The notes: generated from the letters alone by a model not told the origin. A DNA stretch of 64,000 nucleotides from Glebionis coronaria (GCA_025667525.1 CM046882.1:215682592-215746591), one strand, 5' to 3'; counted from the first letter of the stretch, positions 10,394 through 22,260 are shown. A program made the numbers and translations.

Positions 10394-11034
10394 ATTATAT
10401 TTCAAGGCTTAAAAATTTACATTTCCCTCATAATTAATCCACCTTGGCCATATGGGATGCATCTACACTACTCTAAACTAGATGATGCATGATTTTGACT
10501 TTTAACAATGCAATGAATCAAAATACAATTCTATCTATATCTTTTTGGTTTTTCTTGAAAAGGTTTTGATGGAAATAACTCATAAAGAATTCGATGACTT
10601 GGATTAGGGCTTGGGTACCATGGACACTTATCACCCTCAAGTTTCACTTTCCCCATACCAAGCTAGTAAATGGAATCATTGCATTCACAAGTAAAAAGTG
10701 CATCAACTTATTCATGACAATTAAATGTGGAACCGGTTATTATTTGAGCAAATTGCTTGTGAGCAAATTTGTCATTATTCAAGCGTGAAATATAAGAAGT
10801 GTAAAATCCAAAAATAAGGAAGGACGGTTTTATTCCTAAGTAATCTTCTCATCCATTACTTGAAAAACCGCTCACAATTAATACAAGTCCGTATTAAGAG
10901 TAATAAGTCATTCGCCTTATGTGTAAAATCCTCATGCCATGCTTTCATAAGTAACTACACACTCGCTAAGGAAAGAAAAATAAAACTCACGCAATAATTT
11001 ATATCCGCATCTTTTTGAGATTTTGGATCTTCAA

Positions 11035-11109
11035 CCCCGCAACCCGTCAAGGTAATATTGGATTGGAGCAATCTATTGAATCCCCGCAACCCGTCAAGGT
11101 AATATTGGA
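11035..11109. repeat. two direct 28-bp repeats, 47-bp period
   Basis: The block starting CCCCGCAACCCGTCAAGGTA occurs at 11035-11062 and again at 11082-11109 without mismatch. Athila-1b keeps both copies and the same 47-bp period (63199-63226 and 63246-63273). The surrounding small reading frame is frameshifted between the two elements, so the conservation is not explained by coding. Confidence 0.85.
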
Positions 11110-11165
11110 ACTCAATAGTCACTATAATTAACACCACACTGCCCCTCTTGGGAGTCTTGCATTAT

Positions 11166-11224
<59 letters not shown>

Positions 11225-11984
11225 CTAGCCACTCATTTTTTTTCATAAGCCGCTCTTATTTTTCTTTATTCCTCACAAAGAAATTTGAAAAGAAGAAAAG
11301 GAAAAACACCCGCTAAATATGGAGCATGACACAAGTCTAGTACACATAAAACGTGCTAACTTAGAATCTTAAGACGTACTCATATCAACCATGAATGATT
11401 AGCCAAAAATGCATAAGAGATTACGAACCAATTAAAACCGTACTTGATTATTTATTAACAATTATATACAAGCGAAGAAAATAGAGGTAAAGAAGAGAAG
11501 AGTTTAGCCACAAGTAATTGCCATGAAGTCTATCTAGCCCTTTTACACTTGCTTCAACTCTATCATTTCCCATTCTCCACAAATTTAAAATTTCAAAGAA
11601 TGAAATTGGTGGAAGCTTAGCCTAATAGACCAATGAAGGACTACATGGTTAAGGATACTAGCTAGAGAGTGCTAAAATAAGCAAACTCGGGTTGAGTCAA
11701 AATATCCATGGCGGGCCTAATATGTCAAGGAAGTCTAAACTTGTTAAAACCATGTTTTATTTTATTTTTTCTCTTTTTATATATTTTTGATGAAAAACAA
11801 AAGAAAAGATATATACAATGCAAATGTGATATGCAAATGAAAAATGATTGATGCAAAAATTATGAATGCATATTTTTGGTGGCCAAAGTAGATCAAAAAT
11901 TCGAAAAATGTTGAAAATCCAATTTTCCATGTTATCATGCAAGACAATGACAAGTTCTAGGTAAGGTCACTTCGATAGAAGACC

Positions 11985-12020
11985 CCCCTACACTTAAGCT
12001 AAACATTGTCCTCAATGTTT
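11985..12020 (-). other. internal copy of the hairpin plus polypurine module
   Basis: The minus strand carries AAACATTG-AGGA-CAATGTTT (12001-12020), a perfect 8-bp stem with the same AGGA loop as the LTR-proximal hairpin. It is followed by AAGTGTAGGGGGG (11983-11995). Further AAGTGTAGGGG motifs occur at 12045-12055 and 12252-12262 without the hairpin. Confidence 0.65.
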
Positions 12021-12362
12021 AAGAGCATGGAAGTATAAAAACTTCCCCTACACTTATGACAATGAATAGACTTTGCTTAACCCAAGTTAAGGAAAGGACT
12101 ACTATTAGTGAAATCAAGTTTAAGCACAACGTGTCAATGAAAAATCACTAAAGTAACAAAGTGAACCGGATACAAGGGCCTCCTCCATAAGCTCCAAAGC
12201 ATGAGATGAGTGAGCAACCCTACAAACAAGCATGAAGACAAAAGAAGGTCTCCCCTACACTTATCTCCAAATCTATGCCTTTATTTCTAACCTACAACAC
12301 TCTAACCTAGTTATACGATGCTTGAGTTAATGAGTCTCTAGCTCGACTCGTCCCTCAATGAA

Positions 12363-15300
12363 TTAATTCATGGGGAAAATGGGGACCTCTTGGACCATTT
12401 CAACTGAAATGTCCTCCCCAAAGTAGTGCTTAACACGGTGACCATTCACTTTAAAATTTGGACCATCGGGTTGGGACAACTCAAGAGTTCCATATGGAAA
12501 CACTTGAGCAATAGTGAATGGACCGGACCATCTCGACTTAAGCTTGCCCGCAAAAAGCTTCAATTTTGAGTTAAAGAGGAGAACCGGCTCTCCAACTTTG
12601 AACTCACGATTCTTAATCTTAGCATCATGCAATTTCTTAGTCTTTTCCTTGTATAGCAAAGAATTCTCATAGGCATTGGCTCTCAACTCATCCATCTCAT
12701 TGATTTGATCTTTCCTATGTGAACCGGCTTGGTTTAAATCAAAGTTAGCCCACTTGAGAGCCCAAGATGCCTTATGTTCTAACTCAAATGGGAGGTGGCA
12801 CGCTTTTCCATAGACAAGCCTATAAGGAGTACAACCAATTGGTGTCTTAAAAGCCGTCCTAAACGCCCACAAAGCATCATCAAGCTTATCCGACCAAGAA
12901 GCTCTATGCTCTCCCACCGTTCTCTCTAAAATTCTCTTTAAACCACGATTTGTGACCTCGGTTTGACCATTTGTTTGAGGGTGATACGCGGTAGAAAGTC
13001 TATGATTCACTCCATATTTCTTCATAACTCTCGTGAATTGGTCATTACAAAAGTGAGTACCGCGATCACTTATGATGGCCCGAGGTACACCAAATCTAGC
13101 AAACAATTGTTTCAAGAACTTTACAACCACTCGAGCATCATTAGTAGGTAAGGCTTTAGCCTCCACCCACTTGGACACATAATCCACCGCCACAAGTATA
13201 TACTTGTTTCCCTTAGAGGATGGAAAAGGTCCCATGAAATCTATGCCCCATACATCAAATATCTCACACTCTTGGATAAAATTTTGTGGCATCTCATCAC
13301 GTTGTGTAATTTTTCCTTGTCTTTGACAAACATCACAAAATTTCACCATCTCTTGGGCATCCTTGTAAATGGAAGGCCAATAGTAACCCGAATCGAAGAC
13401 TTTCTTGGCGGTGTAGTTAGGCCCAAAATGTCCACCCGTAGGTCCTTTATGACATGCCTCTAAGATTTTAAATGCCTCGGGCCCATCTACACACCGTCTA
13501 ATGATTTGGTCCGCACATTGCCTAAAAAGATATGGATCATCCCAAAAGTAATACTTAACTTCCTTAAGAAACTTTTTCTTTTGTTGGTAAGTAAGACCCT
13601 CAATAAGCACATTGCCCACAAGATAGTTTGCAATATCCGCAAACCAAGGTGTGGCATCCTCTTGGGAAGAGATAGACATGAGCTCCTCTAATGGAAAGGA
13701 TTCATTGATTTCTTGATGTGGAAAATCTCCTTGAAAAGGATGCTCAAGTCTACTCAAATGATCCGCCGCTAAATTCTCGGCCCCTTTTTTATCACGAATC
13801 TCAATCTTAAACTCTTGAAGCAACAAAACCCATCTCAAAAGCCTAGGCTTAGCATCTTGTTTTGTCATAAGATACTTGAGAGCGGAATGATCCGTATACA
13901 CTATGGTCTTAGAAAGCACAAGGTATGGTCTAAACTTCTCAAAAGCATATACTATAGCAAGCAACTCTTTTTCCGTGGTAGTGTAATGAAGTTGTGCACC
14001 GGTCATGGTTTTACTCGCATAGTGTATAGGTTGGAAATGCTTATTAACTCTTTGCCCTAAGACGGCCCCCACCGCATAATCACTAGCGTCACACATAAGC
14101 TCAAAAGGTAATTCCCAATTTGGAGAAACCAAAACGGGAGCCTTTGTCAATTTTTCCTTAAGTGTCTCAAAAGATTCTAAACAAGCTTGGTCAAAAATGA
14201 AAGGAGCCTCTTTCTCTAAGAGATGAGTCATCGGTCTAGCTATCTTAGAGAAATCTTGTATAAAGCGCCTATAAAAACCCGCATGACCTAAGAAACTCCT
14301 CACACCTTTAACCGAGGTGGGTGGGGGAAGCTTAGCAATCACATCAATTTTGGCACGATCAACTTCTAATCCCTTATTGGATATCTTGTGTCCTAAAACA
14401 ATTCCCTCTTTCACCATAAAATGACATTTCTCCCAATTAAGCACCAAACGTGTTTCCTCACAACGCTTAAGCATTCTCTCAAGATTGGTGAGACACGAGC
14501 TAAAGGAGTTCCCAAATACGGAAAAGTCATCCATAAAAACCTCCATGGTTTGCTCTATCATATCATGGAAAATTGCCATCATGCACCTTTGAAACGTCCC
14601 CGGTGCATTACATAGGCCAAAAGGCATCCTCTTGTAAGCAAATGTACCGTATGGACAAGTGAATGTGGTCTTTTCTTGATCCTTAGGGTCAATTGGGATT
14701 TGGAAATAACCCGAAAAGCCATCAAGAAAACAATAGTACTCATTTCCCGCTAAGCGTTCAAGCATTTGATCCATAAAGGGAAGCGGAAAATGGTCTTTCC
14801 TAGTTGCCTCATTGAGTTTTCTATAATCAATGCAAACTCTCCAACCGGTTACAAGTCTCGTGGGAATAAGCTCATTGTTCGCATTAGGCACCACGGTGAT
14901 TCCATCCTTCTTTGGAACACAATGAACCGGGCTAACCCATGGAGAGTCGGAAATGGGGTAAATCATACCCGCATCTAAGAGTTTAATCACTTCCTTCTTA
15001 ATAACCTCATGAATTTTTGGGTTAACTCTCCTTTGGTTTTGAATGGCGGGTTTATAATCATCCTCCATAAGGATTTTGTGAGTACAAAAATGTGGATCAA
15101 TTCCCCTTATGTCGGATATTTTCCATGCTAAAGCTTTCTTATGTTTCTTAAGGACTTCAATGAGTTGCTCCTTCTCATCCTCTTTCAATTCCTTAGCAAT
15201 AATCACCGGTAATTGGTCTTTTCCTTCTAAGAAAGCATATTCTAAGTGGGATGGAAGTTCCTTAAGTTCAATGGGAGGTGGACTCTCTATGGAAGGTTTC

Positions 15301-18068
15301 ACTATGGAAGGTTCCTCAATGGTAATCTCTTGTGGAATAGGTGAAGGAATAGGGTCCTCATTGAGCAACTTTTGGATTGTAAGAATATCTTCTTCCCAAT
15401 TAATGGGAGAATCATCATCACCAAGAAAGTTGGACTCAAATTCCTCCAAGAGGAAATCACTCTCTCCAAAAGGTGTTAAAGAGGGAGCAATTGAGGCCAC
15501 GGTTTCAATATGTGGAATCTCATCACTAGCATTCTTACAAGCATCATGAAAGTGTTCATTACACACTTCATCTAGCACATCCACAATGTTAATCGTCTCA
15601 CAAGGTCTAGAGTCCTTAACCTCTTTTCTATCACAAACTTTCCCTAACTTAAACACCACTTTCTCATCCTCTACTCTCATAATTAATTCTCCTTCCGCCA
15701 CATCTATCAAGGTACGACCCGTTCTCAAAAACGGTCTACCAACAATCAAAGGCACTCTAGGATCCATGTCATAATCGACCACTACAAAGTCGGCCGGAAA
15801 GGTAAACTTATCCACACCTACAAACACATCTTCCGCTATACCTACGGGGTGAGCTATGGTTCGGTTGGCTAGTTCAAGAGTCATCCTAGTGGGGGTGAGC
15901 TCGGGAAGAGAGAGTTGTTTCCAAACCGATAAAGGCATGAGATTTATGCTTGCCCCTAAATCCGCCAAAGCCATGCAATTTTCAACACCGGGAAAATTAC
16001 AAGGTATCAAGAAGCGCCCCGGATCTCCAAGTTTTGTTGGTAAGGTTTTAAGTAACACCGCGGAACAATTTTCATTAAGTGATGTGTTGGGCAAGTCAAC
16101 CAATTTTTCTTTGTTTGAGAGCAAATCCTTGAACATCTTAGCAAACTTTGGCATATAAGCAAGAGCTTCCGCAAAGGATATGTTGATATTGAGTTGCTTG
16201 AACATCCTTAAGAAATTGGACACTTGTATGTCATCTTTGTTCTTTAACTTGTCCTTTTTCAACCTTGAAGGGTATGGAAGAGTGGTTTTGGGTGTAGGTG
16301 GAATAGGTGTTGTAGTGGAAGATTTGTCTTTGTTAGCCTCTTCATTGGGAAGTGTGGAAGGTAAAGGAGAAGTATGAGGTGGTTGAGGAGGTATGTTTGA
16401 ATGAATAGGAGCACTTTGAGGAGGTGGAGTAGAAGTAAAAGGCTTATCACAAGTAGGAGCACAAGTGGGTTGAACAATAGTAGGTTTAGGAGGTGAAGGA
16501 CCCTTTGTTGTTGTACCACTCCTTGTTGTAATAGCATTGACATTGGCCCTAGGATTTGTTTGTGTGTTGGAAGGTAAAGCTCCTTGTGGTCTTTGATTTA
16601 ATGCCATGAAAAGCTTATTGAATTGGTCATTCATTTTCTTGTCCATAGCTTGGAATTTCTTTTCATTCTCTTGATTCATCTTTTGCAAAAGATCCATTGT
16701 GTTTAACTCTTGTGGCACATAACCTTGAAAACCTTGAGGTTGGAAAGGTAAAGGTTGAGAGTTAAATCCTTGATTTGGTGGATAAAAGGTACTTGTTTGA
16801 GGTTGAAAGTGATTTGGTGCCTTGTAGTTATTTCCTTGGTATGGTTGTCTTTGCCCTTGATTCCTTGCTAGAATTTGAGGAGGATTTTGTGGAATTTGGG
16901 TGGGTGGTTGGGGTGGAAAGCCGGGTGGAGTAAGGTAATTTGGGGATTTGTAAGAAAGATTATTTGGATTGATGTTAGGCTTGAAGTGTTCACGGTGTTC
17001 CTCTTGGTAAGCATAGCATTCCCCTTGATAACCTTGCACCTTGTCACATTGTTCATAAGAGTGAGGACCTCCACAAGTAACACAAGAAATGGTGATGGCA
17101 TTCACATTGTTTGAGGAATTGTTCAATGTCAAGCTCTTCAAGGCTTGAACTAACTCTTGAGTCATTTCTCGTTGTCCTTGTTTGACTTGTTGAAGAATCT
17201 CTTGGTGGTATTTAAGGAATTGGTTATCACAAGGTGTTTGAGAAGTGTTTTGGATAACATGAACTCTTTCTTCAAATGGATCGTTTGTTTGAACCATTGC
17301 CTTAGTCTCAATAATGGTCAAAGCCTCTTGGTATGTCTTGAAATGAATACTCCCTCCCGCGGAAGCATTTAGTGAATCTTGGTGGTGAGGTTTGAGGCCA
17401 TTGTAGAAAGTATTGATTTGGCTTAGATCATCCATTCCATGATTAGGGCATCGCCTCAACAACTCACTATACTCTTCCCAAGCATCACCAAAGGATTGAC
17501 TAGGTTTTTGTGTAAAGCCCATAATCAAATTCCTCAAAGCCATAGTCTTTTGTGGAGGAAAGAATTTGTTCAAAAACTTAGTGGTAAACTCTTCCCAAGT
17601 GGTGATACTATCGGGTGGTTGGGTGTCTAACCAATGCTTAGCACTCCCATCTAGTGAAAATGACACTAACAACAATCTAATGACATCCGGTGGAACCCCA
17701 TTATGCTTAATGGTATTGCAAAGTGAAAGGAATCTCTTAAGATGAGCATGGGGATCCTCATTTTGTTTTCCATAGAAAGGTGATGCAGCAACCATATTGA
17801 TCATAGATGTATGTAGCTCAAATGTGTTAGCGGGATAGTCGGGAATCTTAATGGCACTAACAAATCCATGAATGTTGGTTTGCATACGTTCAAACAAAGT
17901 ACGGTTATCAACAGCCATGGCTCCTTGTGGTGGTGACAAAGCACGATTCTCGTGATCGGCTTGGTGGACGGTGGTGGTCTTACTCTTACTCTTCTTCTTC
18001 CTTTTCGGAGGAAGAGGTTGTACACCAATCGGTATTTGTGCACGCCCGCGAGTGAGCATGCAACTCAA
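12363..18068 (-). CDS. Athila-1a gag-pol polyprotein, 1901 aa, intact
   Basis: This single open frame encodes structural and enzymatic parts of the element. The natural start may be Met4 (MLTRGRAQ), since the related elements here begin MLTR or MRTH. Domains: capsid about 60-260; zinc finger [13 protein letters not shown] at 329-341; Pro-rich linker; aspartic protease DLGAS at 703-707; RT with FMDD at 1178-1181; RNase H with D1327, E1367 and the DHLSR end near 1436; integrase zinc site ending CDVCQ near 1578-1581; integrase core D1609, D1668, E1704 with exactly 35 residues between the last two; C terminus [13 protein letters not shown]. Gypsy order (RT before integrase) and the large gap between finger and protease fit Athila. 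No stop or frameshift is present. It was presumably transcribed from the 18835-21873 LTR. Activity is inferred, not shown. Confidence 0.97.
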   Translation of the reverse strand: MSCMLTRGRAQIPIGVQPLPPKRKKKSKSKTTTVHQADHENRALSPPQGAMAVDNRTLFERMQTNIHGFVSAIKIPDYPANTFELHTSMINMVAASPFYGKQNEDPHAHLKRFLSLCNTIKHNGVPPDVIRLLLVSFSLDGSAKHWLDTQPPDSITTWEEFTTKFLNKFFPPQKTMALRNLIMGFTQKPSQSFGDAWEEYSELLRRCPNHGMDDLSQINTFYNGLKPHHQDSLNASAGGSIHFKTYQEALTIIETKAMVQTNDPFEERVHVIQNTSQTPCDNQFLKYHQEILQQVKQGQREMTQELVQALKSLTLNNSSNNVNAITISCVTCGGPHSYEQCDKVQGYQGECYAYQEEHREHFKPNINPNNLSYKSPNYLTPPGFPPQPPTQIPQNPPQILARNQGQRQPYQGNNYKAPNHFQPQTSTFYPPNQGFNSQPLPFQPQGFQGYVPQELNTMDLLQKMNQENEKKFQAMDKKMNDQFNKLFMALNQRPQGALPSNTQTNPRANVNAITTRSGTTTKGPSPPKPTIVQPTCAPTCDKPFTSTPPPQSAPIHSNIPPQPPHTSPLPSTLPNEEANKDKSSTTTPIPPTPKTTLPYPSRLKKDKLKNKDDIQVSNFLRMFKQLNINISFAEALAYMPKFAKMFKDLLSNKEKLVDLPNTSLNENCSAVLLKTLPTKLGDPGRFLIPCNFPGVENCMALADLGASINLMPLSVWKQLSLPELTPTRMTLELANRTIAHPVGIAEDVFVGVDKFTFPADFVVVDYDMDPRVPLIVGRPFLRTGRTLIDVAEGELIMRVEDEKVVFKLGKVCDRKEVKDSRPCETINIVDVLDEVCNEHFHDACKNASDEIPHIETVASIAPSLTPFGESDFLLEEFESNFLGDDDSPINWEEDILTIQKLLNEDPIPSPIPQEITIEEPSIVKPSIESPPPIELKELPSHLEYAFLEGKDQLPVIIAKELKEDEKEQLIEVLKKHKKALAWKISDIRGIDPHFCTHKILMEDDYKPAIQNQRRVNPKIHEVIKKEVIKLLDAGMIYPISDSPWVSPVHCVPKKDGITVVPNANNELIPTRLVTGWRVCIDYRKLNEATRKDHFPLPFMDQMLERLAGNEYYCFLDGFSGYFQIPIDPKDQEKTTFTCPYGTFAYKRMPFGLCNAPGTFQRCMMAIFHDMIEQTMEVFMDDFSVFGNSFSSCLTNLERMLKRCEETRLVLNWEKCHFMVKEGIVLGHKISNKGLEVDRAKIDVIAKLPPPTSVKGVRSFLGHAGFYRRFIQDFSKIARPMTHLLEKEAPFIFDQACLESFETLKEKLTKAPVLVSPNWELPFELMCDASDYAVGAVLGQRVNKHFQPIHYASKTMTGAQLHYTTTEKELLAIVYAFEKFRPYLVLSKTIVYTDHSALKYLMTKQDAKPRLLRWVLLLQEFKIEIRDKKGAENLAADHLSRLEHPFQGDFPHQEINESFPLEELMSISSQEDATPWFADIANYLVGNVLIEGLTYQQKKKFLKEVKYYFWDDPYLFRQCADQIIRRCVDGPEAFKILEACHKGPTGGHFGPNYTAKKVFDSGYYWPSIYKDAQEMVKFCDVCQRQGKITQRDEMPQNFIQECEIFDVWGIDFMGPFPSSKGNKYILVAVDYVSKWVEAKALPTNDARVVVKFLKQLFARFGVPRAIISDRGTHFCNDQFTRVMKKYGVNHRLSTAYHPQTNGQTEVTNRGLKRILERTVGEHRASWSDKLDDALWAFRTAFKTPIGCTPYRLVYGKACHLPFELEHKASWALKWANFDLNQAGSHRKDQINEMDELRANAYENSLLYKEKTKKLHDAKIKNREFKVGEPVLLFNSKLKLFAGKLKSRWSGPFTIAQVFPYGTLELSQPDGPNFKVNGHRVKHYFGEDISVEMVQEVPIFPMN

Positions 18069-18834
18069 TACGAGGAATGAGAGAGAAGCTCTCGTGTGAC
18101 TTTGAAAAGAATAAGATTATCCTCTTCGAGTTTCGATATTAAATATCCACAAGAAAGTAACAATATATGTAATACTACTTTGGGTGCAAGACCCTCAATG
18201 AAGCTTTCCTTCTTAGAATACTCCCAAGTGAACGGGGGGTTAGGTGGCGCGAAGCACTTAAGTACCTATGGACCCTTAGATGGCATTTTATAGCTCATCG
18301 CCTTTCTATTCACTTAAATGTTCGTATTCTTCGAATTATTGCTTATTGAGAGTATTTATCTATTCTTGCTTTATTTTGTTTGATCGATACGCGTGTCAAG
18401 GACCGGAACGCCCCTCAACACGGTGTATTGCCTCGGCAATACTTATGGAAGATATGTAAATTGATTGTTCTTATACGTATACGTATTTACTTATAATAAT
18501 ATATGGAAAATATTTTTGTATTTATGAGTTATTATTGGAAAATACTATATGTACATAAAAACCGAAAGAGTCCAATAATATATATTTTTGGGTGCAATCT
18601 CTTAGGAAAAAGATTGCTTTTTGGATTTTTTAATTTATTTGGTCAATTCTTTAGGAAAAGAATTGTTTTGTTAATTTTTTAGTTTTTATATATTTTTATA
18701 TTTTTGATTTTTTATTTGTTTTTGATTTATGATACGTAAAAATAACGTTCACAAAGTGAACGGATCCCAAAAGCCAATGAAAACCGTCAATCGATAGTCT
18801 CTCGTGTAGTCAAAGAACCGGCAGCGGCGCCATT
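18069..18834 (-). other. Athila-1a leader with primer site and several hairpins
   Basis: On the minus strand the leader runs from the primer site to gag. Structures seen: CGTTCAC-AAA-GTGAACG (18746-18762); two tandem hairpins with a shared TTCCTAA-type loop (18644-18665 and 18594-18617); and GTATTGC-loop-GCAATAC (18425-18442). Leaders of LTR elements usually hold dimerisation and packaging signals. Assigning these hairpins to that role is inference. Confidence 0.6.
18818..18832 (-). promoter_or_regulatory. primer binding site, tRNA-Asp-like (Athila-1a)
   Basis: The minus strand reads TGGCGCCGCTGCCGG, two bases after the 5' LTR end. It begins with TGG, complementary to the tRNA CCA end. Athila and related lineages are reported to use tRNA-Asp; this site differs from the sequence I recall by one base. 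Athila-2 and Athila-3 here share it. Confidence 0.88.
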
Positions 18835-21800
18835 TGAAATGTGTATAATGCAAGTTCGTTTTCTCAGTTCTTAACTAATAGAAAGTCCAATCAATATCAA
18901 ATTTATAATTGTTTTTGGTTGTTCAAGCTTGCTTGGTAATCTATTGCTAATTCAAACAACACTAAGTAAAAATGAAAAATATAAACCTACTTATACGTAA
19001 AACAAATTGCAAATTCCAAATTTTATTCAAGTAAAATATTAAAATGCAAAATATAAAAGTATAAGGACTAAAAATGTAATTTCTATGAAATGTAAATGCT
19101 TGAAATGTAAATTCTAAAAGTTATAAGGACTAAAAATGTAAAGCAGTTAACTAAAAGGACTAAACTTGTAAAAACTTTAACAAACTAACTAAATTTAAAC
19201 AAACTAACAAACTTATAAACTGAAATTTAACAAACTAACAAATCCAGGGACCAAGTTTTGCAAATTCCACAAATTTAGAAAGATTAGCTAGGTTTAAACA
19301 CTAATTAGACTCCTAGGGACTAAAGTGCAAATATCCAAACTTTTTAAGTAAAAACGGGCTCAAAGAAAGAATAAGCTCGTTTGAGCTTATTTCTCAACCA
19401 AATAAGCTGAAATCACTTGCAAAACTTCTTAAATCCAATTACAACTACGTGTGTTCAAGGAAATAAGCTAAAAGTTCAAGATAAGCAAAAGAGTGCTTAT
19501 CAATAAGCTCAAAATAAGCTACAGCTTAATCCAAACATCCACAACTTGATTTTTGTAAAGAAAATGAATAAGCACTTGATTTAAAGCAGGGGAAATCAAA
19601 CTAGAACAAATTTCATTCACTAATAAGCTAGAAATCCGAAAATAAGCTCAAATGAGCTTATGTTGACCAAACGTTGACCAGATTTTTGAAAAAGCTCAAA
19701 ATCTCAAAACTTGATATTCAACCCTTTCTAAACTGATATGTGAAAGAAAATAAGGACTTTTATGAAGTGGATTACTAGATCTAGCAAAACAGTAAGCAAT
19801 TCATATCAGAGAATGAAGAATGCTCAGGCCTTAACTAATAAGCTGTTTTCTAGCTTATTTCTTAAAACTGTAGGATTTCCTTCTAGATACTGAAAGTTTA
19901 TGTTATAAGCTATAACTAGAAACTGGTTTGAGCAATTTTGAACAAGTAATGAAGGAGAAATGATCAATTGAATTTGGCAAGTTTTGTAATGAAAACTGAA
20001 TTCAAGTATGACCCAAACTTTTTATCAACCAATTGCCTTTTTGACTATTATTCTGACTTACAAAAGACTCAGGACTACTTGTTAACTTCTAAGGACTACA
20101 AATGATCACTTAAAATCCAATTAACAAGTCTTGAAAACTGATTAACAACTACTCCCAAACACACCTTATCTGATTTTTAAACAAACTTTTACAAAGGATT
20201 ATTGAGTTCTGATTAAGACTAAGTAAAGAGCAATAGCAAACTAGTTTATGTGATCCAAATGAAGGCTAATGAAACTGAAATCAAGCAAGTTTACCAACTA
20301 AAACTCAATTAAGCTATAGGACTTAAAATTTACTGAAAATGAGCTTAAAACTACAAGACTGAACTCAAAAGCACAAGAACAAGCTACAAAACACTAGGAT
20401 CACTAAATCAACAACTACTAATCAAATAGAATCAGGCAGCCATCAAGTATACACTAAGAAATTGAGCATGCAAGTACTGTTTAGAGGAACTTAAATCAGA
20501 AACTCAGAAACCTTTTGTAATTATCCTTTGGGTAGAAGAGGAGCGCTGAGCTCTCTTGCCCTAGTGATACCACCACCTATCACTAGCTATCAACTCAAAT
20601 CAATCACCAAAACAGCTAAAACTCATCATTCTGCCATGAAAACTTCAAGAAACTAGGTATGAACTGGAATTATGATCAATCAGCAACAAATCTTCAACAA
20701 AGTCAGTTATGATCAATGTATGATCATAACAAACTTCTATCAGCAACAAATGAATCACACAATGGCAGTAAAGTAGCAGGAATTTAAGAACAGGATTTGG
20801 CGGGAAAACTGGAATTTGAAATTTTATTGATGAAATCAGTTACAAATGGTAGTTACAAGGTTCTAACTAACTAACAAACTCAAGAGTGTGTCAGACTCTT
20901 GAGTTGTTAGGTGAAAAGGAGGGAAAAGAAGAAAAGTGAAATTGAGAGAACTAGGTGTTTTGCAAAAATTAACTACTCTGAAAATGAAGAACAAGTTGTG
21001 TATTTATAGGCTAGACTTGAGAGTTTGTTGGAGATGTGACGTGTTCAGGCCAATCATGTCTTGACACGTGGAGGAATTCTGCAAATCCGTTTTGAAGGTG
21101 ATGAACTCATTTGGGGGTTTTTGATCCAATGAATTATATGTTAATTGGTTAACACCATTAGATTCGTCTCTTCAAAACGAGTAACTTTGATGTTTTGATC
21201 TTCTTCTGAAATGCATTCTATCAAAAACGCGATCTGGAAAATATTTCTTGTGAAGGAGAAGGACACGTGGCAGCTTTTGATTGGTAGAAAAAGTATCACA
21301 CGGATTGCACTGTTGTGATTGGGTTATTAAATGTGACGGCTGTAGTGGGAATTAATTGTTTGATCCGTGTGATGTCTTTCCTTGTTTCTGATTGGTTAAA
21401 AGCCTTAGCACATGGATTAAACATGAATAACTTTCTCATCTTGGCAAATTAGGTCCTTGTACTTGGCAGATTGCTAGTAAAGGCTAAAAACTTCATTCCT
21501 TTGACAATTTTGGCCCTTCAACTTTGATTCTTCAACAAAATGACCCTTTGACTTGATTGACTTTGTAGTTTGACCAGGTTTGACTTGGATCTTGACTTTG
21601 CAGTATTTGCACTTTAAGTCCCTCAACTTTCAAGACTTGTCAAGATAGGTCCTTGAGCTTTGAAAACTTGTCACTTGTGATCCTTCCTTGTCTTTTTCAT
21701 CCTTTTGAGCTTGGTTTTTCCTTGTTTGCTTGAAATTGTATCCTTTTACCTGCATAAGATCACACAAACACAAACATACCACATAACACTGCTTTTTACA

Positions 21801-21873
21801 ATATAAATGGGTATTTTGCTTCATGTTTTAGGGTTATTTGTTGATAAAAGGATATGAGTTTAAGCTCATATCA
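18835..21873 (-). repeat. Athila-1a 5' LTR (3039 bp)
   Basis: It matches 7315-10353 except at 19308 and 19617. It contains the TATA box at 21001-21009, G-boxes, TTGAC cluster and terminal inverted repeat described for the other copy. It is followed on the plus strand by the target duplication GAGAT (21874-21878). Confidence 0.96.
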
Positions 21874-21878
21874 GAGAT
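21874..21878. repeat. Athila-1a target site duplication, right copy (GAGAT)
   Basis: It is identical to 7310-7314 and lies directly after the LTR terminus CATATCA. Confidence 0.95.
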
Positions 21879-22245
21879 CTTTGTCCATATGGAAGCGAAT
21901 TCTAAAATCCATTTTTGCAAGCTCCTTATTCATTTTAAAATAATCACACTCGGGATATTTTGCAGAATTGTATGACCGATCCTCATCAACTAGATCCTTA
22001 CTTGTTCGATCATCGAAAATAACAATCGGGTCTAAGACCAATCCTAATTGGGTTGCATTATAAAGTCTTGGACTATGTCGTAAAGCTTGTTTTGCATACC
22101 TTGGGTTAGGGGGAAGGCCTTTTTGACGTGATAAGTTAAATTCTCTAAACGAAGCATCAAATAAGTGCACTAGTTGCGAAGCAGCGTATTGTCTTAAAAG
22201 CAAGTAATCTAGACTTCTAATCTTATTAGCAGCATTAATCTCCAT
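21879..22245 (-). pseudogene. Copia1 spacer segment, right of the Athila insertion
   Basis: This open stretch of about 120 codons is continued in frame at 7314 once Athila-1a and one duplication copy are removed. On its upstream side a single TAG (22261-22263) separates it from 22261-22812 in the same frame. It has a basic, partly helical composition and no catalytic motif. A spacer between the zinc knuckle and the protease is the likely identity. Confidence 0.72.
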
Positions 22246-22260
22246 TTCATTCCTCTTAGA

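Larger units (their letters stand above)
10354..12362 (-). other. Athila-1a 3' non-coding region (2 kb)
   Basis: No long reading frame is present between the pol stop and the 3' LTR, where some Athila relatives carry an env-like gene. Visible content: the hairpin plus polypurine module at the LTR; two copies of a 28-bp block 47 bp apart (11035-11062 and 11082-11109); an encoded T-rich run of about 60 bp (11164-11224), which is an A tract in the RNA sense; and a second hairpin plus polypurine-like module at 11985-12020. The part from 10354 to about 11830 is strongly conserved in Athila-1b (62517-64000). Confidence 0.75.
7315..21873 (-). mobile_element. Ty3/Gypsy Athila-type retrotransposon Athila-1a, complete and recent
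   Basis: This 14,559-bp element is flanked by GAGAT duplications. Minus-strand order: 5' LTR (18835-21873), tRNA-Asp-like primer site, leader, intact gag-pol (12363-18068), 2-kb 3' non-coding region, polypurine tract, 3' LTR (7315-10353). The two 3039-bp LTRs differ by two transitions only (7788 A versus 19308 G; 8097 C versus 19617 T). That is 0.07 percent, which at a commonly used plant rate of 1.3e-8 per site per year corresponds to roughly 25,000 years. No env-like reading frame was found after pol. All gag-pol catalytic motifs are present, so it may still be competent. It sits in the spacer of Copia1 in the same orientation. Confidence 0.97.

Noticed and set aside
10955..11137. 60-codon conserved peptide, also at 63095-63301
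   Set aside because: The frames diverge after an indel; conservation follows the DNA repeats, not codons.
10354..12362. Env-like gene of Athila-1a
   Set aside because: No frame above background and no membrane-protein pattern were found on the element strand.
15109..15549. 146-codon plus-strand frame
   Set aside because: Antisense shadow of the Athila-1a gag-pol.
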